A stretch of 64,000 bases of DNA from Myxococcota bacterium (lineage in GTDB: Bacteria; Myxococcota_A; UBA796; JAFGLY01): contig JAJRWT010000091.1 of assembly GCA_024276675.1 (NCBI GenBank), forward strand, positions 103,797-167,796, in the 5' to 3' direction. Both the position numbers and the translations under genes were made by a program. The notes under the pieces were generated by a model. That model worked only from the letters and a program-made list of their open reading frames with translations, had not been told where the DNA came from and ran no database searches. Below, one piece after another: positions 61,244 through 64,000 of the stretch. Within the stretch, counting starts at the first letter, position 1. Every line of letters starts with the position of its first letter.

Positions 61244-62667
61244 GACCGGCTGGCGCTCCTGCCGTCGTCGGAGAGGTGCCGGATGGAGTGGGCGCTCATT
61301 GCCCTGCCCCATTCGCCCCTGGGCTCGGCCGCCTGCAGGATGCGCAGCAGGCAGTGAGCGTTGTCGGTTCGCTCCACCAACCGGGTCCACTCGTCGAGGG
61401 ATTCCTTGGTCATGGACTCGAAGCCATGGGCGAGGATGTTCCTGTTGCGCGTCCTGGAGGCGTCGCTGAAGCGGCGCAGGAAACCGAGGAGCGCGTCATC
61501 GTCCCCGTGGCCGGGCAGCAGGGGATCGCCGAGGGCGGCGAGCAGCACGATGCCGGCAAAGAGTCCGAGTGGGTGGCGGGGTTGGAGAGCGACGGGGTGA
61601 CCATGGGCTCGACGGTGGAAGTCGGAGAAGCGTGCGCCCAGGTCCGGCGGGACCTCGCCGCGCCAGCCATCGTCCACGTCCACCTTCCACTTGTGCAGCA
61701 GGCGGTGCGCGACGGCGGCTTCAGCAGCGCGGTATCGTAGCAGTGCAGCGTGGTTCAGGCGGCCAGCCTGTTCCTCGTGCGACGCAAGGCCGACCGCCTC
61801 GGCGGCGAGGTGGAGCAGGCGGTGCGGATGGGTGGCGTCCAGCAGCGGGGAGATGGCCTTGCTCGCATGACTGGCGCACTCGTAGAGCGCCCTCCAGCGC
61901 GGCGCTCTTTTGTCGGGGGTGCGCCTGCAGCGGTGGACGAGTTGGTCCAGGTGGTGCTTCGCTTCCTCGAAGCGCAGCGCACTACGGTCCATGTTGGCCT
62001 TGGCCCATTCCAGGGTGGCCTCCAAGAGGTCGGAGGTATGGCGTTTCCGGAACGCCTCGAGCATGTGGATGGCCTCGCTGGGGCTCCCTCCGCGCAGCAG
62101 TGCGCGGGCCTGGGTCAGGGTGCGGCGTTCGTCAACGGTGAGATCCAGCTCGACCCAGCGGACGCGGCGGACACCATCGAGATGGGCCGTGCCGTTCTGG
62201 TTGTATTCCGTGCCCACGTGCAGCACCGAGCCACCGGTGGCCCGGGCATAGTCGGTGAACAGGGCGGTGTGGATGGAGAGGCCGGTCGTGGCCAGGTAGG
62301 CCACCCTGCTCCTGTTCGCCCTGCCCAGCCCCCGTTCCAGCGCATGGATCAGGTTGTACTCGTCCAGGATGTGTTCATCCGGATCGGTCGGGGGCCGCGG
62401 ACAGTGGGTGGAGACGCGGCGCTGTTCCCGGTGCCATCGATGGAAGGCCTCCCAGTACTCCATCGTGCGCCCCCCCGTGTTGAGCAGCAGGAGCTTGCGG
62501 GGCTCGAGCACCAGCATGGCCCCGATCACCGCGTCGTTGCTCGGTATGGCCACCAATACTTCCCAGGTGCCCGGCGAGAAATCGCCGTCCAGGAACAGGA
62601 ACTCTTCGAAGAGCCGGTGGTCGGCAAGCTCTGTGTAGCGAGGATCGACGAGGGGGCGAGGGCTCAT
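61240..62667 (-). CDS. CARF-domain CRISPR-associated protein, TIGR02710-like, with HEPN-like RX4H motif
   Basis: The 475-aa protein starts at ATG 62667. Residues 35-180 look like a CARF/Rossmann sensor: a strand at 36-42 (EVLVAIPSNDA), KLLLLNTGG near 59-66 and a ligand-loop candidate LATTGLSIH at 125-133. The helical C-terminal half ends with TRNRNILAHGF, giving an R409-x4-H414 HEPN-type motif and matching the LRN...ILAHGF segment of TIGR02710-family proteins. These families bind cyclic oligoadenylates and act as RNases in type III immunity. No cas10 is in the window. An upstream promoter must lie in 62668-62800. Identity is by motif recall, so it needs a profile search. Confidence 0.65.
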   Translation of the reverse strand: MSPRPLVDPRYTELADHRLFEEFLFLDGDFSPGTWEVLVAIPSNDAVIGAMLVLEPRKLLLLNTGGRTMEYWEAFHRWHREQRRVSTHCPRPPTDPDEHILDEYNLIHALERGLGRANRSRVAYLATTGLSIHTALFTDYARATGGSVLHVGTEYNQNGTAHLDGVRRVRWVELDLTVDERRTLTQARALLRGGSPSEAIHMLEAFRKRHTSDLLEATLEWAKANMDRSALRFEEAKHHLDQLVHRCRRTPDKRAPRWRALYECASHASKAISPLLDATHPHRLLHLAAEAVGLASHEEQAGRLNHAALLRYRAAEAAVAHRLLHKWKVDVDDGWRGEVPPDLGARFSDFHRRAHGHPVALQPRHPLGLFAGIVLLAALGDPLLPGHGDDDALLGFLRRFSDASRTRNRNILAHGFESMTKESLDEWTRLVERTDNAHCLLRILQAAEPRGEWGRAMSAHSIRHLSDDGRSASRS

Positions 62668-62789
62668 GGATGGATTCTTCTGCGGTGGGGACTGGCCGAT
62701 GGAGCAGGTGCCGGTACAGCCACTCCCCATGTAGCCTCCCGCTGTTGGCATGGCCATGGCTTCCAGCTTCCAGTAGAGTCCAAACAGGT

Positions 62790-63048
62790 ACGTGGCGCCC
62801 CAGACGGATATGTGGATGTTTCCGGGGATTGCGACGACAGCGACTTCTATGTCAACCCCGCCGCCACCGGAATCTGTGATGGATTGGACGACGACTGCGA
62901 TGGAACGACTGATTTCGACGCTCCGGACCCACCGGCCTGGTACACAGACAGCGATGGTGACGGATTCGGGAACACAGACCAGTCCATGCTGGCCTGTGGC
63001 TCCTCGTGGGGCCTTCGGAGCGTGACCGGGAACAGGGCAGACTCATGA
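62790..63048 (+). pseudogene. fragment of a MopE-type repeat protein
   Basis: In the frame ending at 63048 the sequence reads APDGYVDVSGDCDDSDFYVNP, then CDGLDDDCDG, then WYTDSDGDGFGN and a final Cys. This is one complete repeat of the MopE type seen at 44785-47505, but the repeat pattern is lost after SMLAC. No start codon or signal peptide precedes it, so it is a remnant. Its stop (TGA at 63046) overlaps the eda ATG. It lies upstream of the CARF operon, on the other strand. Confidence 0.75.
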
Positions 63049-63680
63049 AACACCAACTGCTGGAAATACTCGAAGAGCAACGGTTGATCTTCATCCTGCG
63101 CCACAGCGACCCGGCGTGGCTCGAGAGCTGCGCGTTGGCCACCTGGGATGCCGGGGCAAAGGTGGTGGAGATTACCCTGAACTCGGCGAGGGCCCTGGAC
63201 CTGATCTCTTCCCTCTCAGGCAGGGCGCCCCCGGGCTGTTTGATGGGGGCCGGGACGGTGCTGGAGCCGTCACAGGTGGACCAGGTCCACCGGGCCGGTG
63301 CTTCTTTCGTGGTCACCCCCATTGCCAGCCTGGATGTCCTGGCCCGCGCGAAAGAGCTGGGGCTCCCCGCCATCATGGGGGCATCGACTCCCACGGAGAT
63401 CCACCGGGTCTGGACCGCGGGCGCGGACATGGTGAAGGTTTTCCCGGCAGTCTCTCCCGTCCACGTGCGACGCCTCCACGGCCCCCTGGAGCGGGTCTCC
63501 CTGGTGGCCGTCGGCGGGGTGGATGCCAGCAACGCGGTGTCCTACCTGGAGGCTGGCTGCAAGGCGGTGGCCCTGGGTGCTTCCTTCCTGGGGCCGGCTG
63601 CGGGACAGGGTACCATGCCAGGGTCGGCGGAGATCCGCCGCCGCGTGCAGGAGCTGCTGGCAAGGGTGAGGGCTGCCTGA
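63045..63680 (+). CDS. eda: KDPG/KHG aldolase (2-dehydro-3-deoxyphosphogluconate aldolase)
   Basis: Eda splits KDPG to pyruvate and glyceraldehyde-3-phosphate in the Entner-Doudoroff pathway. The 211-aa TIM-barrel protein has catalytic Lys131 in DMVKVFPA and Glu42 in VVEITLNS, plus the GAGTV motif. The ATG at 63045 has AGGG 7 nt upstream. The first-codon overlap with the MopE-remnant stop is probably chance. No edd or glucose-6-phosphate dehydrogenase gene is nearby. The sequence is GC-rich like the preceding operon. Other KHG-type aldolases with the same fold are possible. Confidence 0.88.
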   Translation: MKHQLLEILEEQRLIFILRHSDPAWLESCALATWDAGAKVVEITLNSARALDLISSLSGRAPPGCLMGAGTVLEPSQVDQVHRAGASFVVTPIASLDVLARAKELGLPAIMGASTPTEIHRVWTAGADMVKVFPAVSPVHVRRLHGPLERVSLVAVGGVDASNAVSYLEAGCKAVALGASFLGPAAGQGTMPGSAEIRRRVQELLARVRAA

Positions 63681-63973
63681 GCCTCACGGCTCTCCCGGCG
63701 CAGCAGCGCCTGGCGTTCTGGAACCGACCACAAGCCCCACACGCACTCCACGATGCTCGACTCTCGGTCTGGGCACGCGCCAGTGGGTCGGACTGCGTGG
63801 TCGACCAGAAAATTCGGTTGATCCTTGGGTTTTGAAGGGGCTCATCCCATCGCGAAAGCAGGGGATCGATCTTCAAGGCGAGTTCGTTCTTGCATCCACC
63901 TTTCAGCTCGTGGTAAAAAAGGGCTGGCCCACGGCCAGTCCATCGACAACCATCAAGAAAGGAAAATACAAAA
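63681..63973. other. intergenic region, 293 nt, downstream of eda
   Basis: No gene is seen. It contains a GC-rich stem-loop (63921-63941) near its right end and a 10-bp palindrome, TGGTCGACCA, at about 63798-63807. Nothing else is recognisable. Confidence 0.35.
63915..63941 (-). terminator. intrinsic terminator-like hairpin on the minus strand
   Basis: Read leftward, CTGGCC-GTG-GGCCAG (extended by outer pairs) is followed by CCC and six Us, the classic form of a rho-independent terminator. No gene reading leftward into it is in the window, since the coding start at 63974 reads right. On the plus strand it would lie in that gene's leader. Confidence 0.5.
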
Positions 63974-64000
63974 ATGACGCACCCCCCCCCCCCCCCCCCC
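63974..64000 (+). CDS. Start of an unidentified gene, truncated at window end in a poly-C run
   Basis: ATG ACG CAC is followed by C only. AAAGGA lies 10 nt upstream of the ATG. The 19-nt C run from 63982 to the end (codons from 63983 all CCC, Pro) is abnormal. It may be a phase-variable homopolymer or an assembly artefact at a contig end, so the coding call is weak. Confidence 0.3.

Noticed and set aside
61750..62789. Plus-strand reading frame opposite the CARF-like gene
   Set aside because: Only its tail (62790-63048) resembles a protein family (MopE repeat). The rest is antisense shadow of the CARF-like gene.

Overview
This 64 kb window is a replication-origin region followed by an envelope and cell-surface polysaccharide region and, near its right end, a small defence-type operon. 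The organism looks like a didermic bacterium of the myxobacterial/deltaproteobacterial sphere (Myxococcota or a neighbour; inference). The reasons are a MopE-type protein of Cys/Asp-rich calcium-binding-like repeats, large Ser/Thr kinase-ATPase-TPR regulators, a Tricorn-type protease, tandem ArsA-like ATPases, several lipoproteins with clear lipoboxes, and a FliA/WhiG sigma factor with no flagellar gene nearby. Base composition is moderately GC-rich over most of the window and visibly richer at 59-63.7 kb.

Layout. 1-9.1 kb, minus strand: end of an ArsA pair, fabH, gyrB, recF, dnaN, a probable oriC (7.22-7.72 kb) and dnaA. 9.1-15.3 kb, plus strand: a well-formed sigma-70 promoter drives rpmH-rnpA-yidD-yidC with 4-nt start/stop overlaps, then khpB (jag), mnmE and gshB. 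15.3-27 kb: a TPR lipoprotein-like gene, a LysM protein, an RlmD-type rRNA methyltransferase, a sigma-28-family factor with a FlgM-like partner, an RND/MMPL exporter, a secreted M43-type metalloprotease and a membrane-anchored pseudokinase. 27-38 kb: Tricorn protease, a propeller-like protein, a Wzx-type flippase, a giant kinase-ATPase-TPR regulator and an RNase Z-like enzyme.

38-58.5 kb is a polysaccharide/glycoconjugate cluster. It has an initiating glycosyl-1-phosphate transferase (interrupted by one in-frame amber codon), three GT4 glycosyltransferases, two SDR sugar epimerases, a sulfotransferase and a polytopic membrane protein. It also holds every enzyme for GDP-D-glycero-alpha-D-manno-heptose: GmhA, HddA and a fused HddC-GmhB. 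The MopE protein, a lipoprotein metallophosphoesterase, an ECF sigma factor and two small unknown proteins lie among them.

59.0-62.7 kb is the most interesting part. A minus-strand operon encodes a CARF-type protein resembling CRISPR-associated family TIGR02710 (with an RX4H HEPN-like motif), then, by ATGA overlap, a 111-aa DUF1874/Crn2/AcrIII-1-like ring nuclease, then a 611-aa protein I do not recognise. Just beyond its 3' end lie two exact 28-nt repeats separated by 33 nt, the geometry of a minimal CRISPR array. No cas10, cas6 or cas1 is visible. A MopE-repeat remnant, a KDPG aldolase and a 19-nt poly-C tract close the window.
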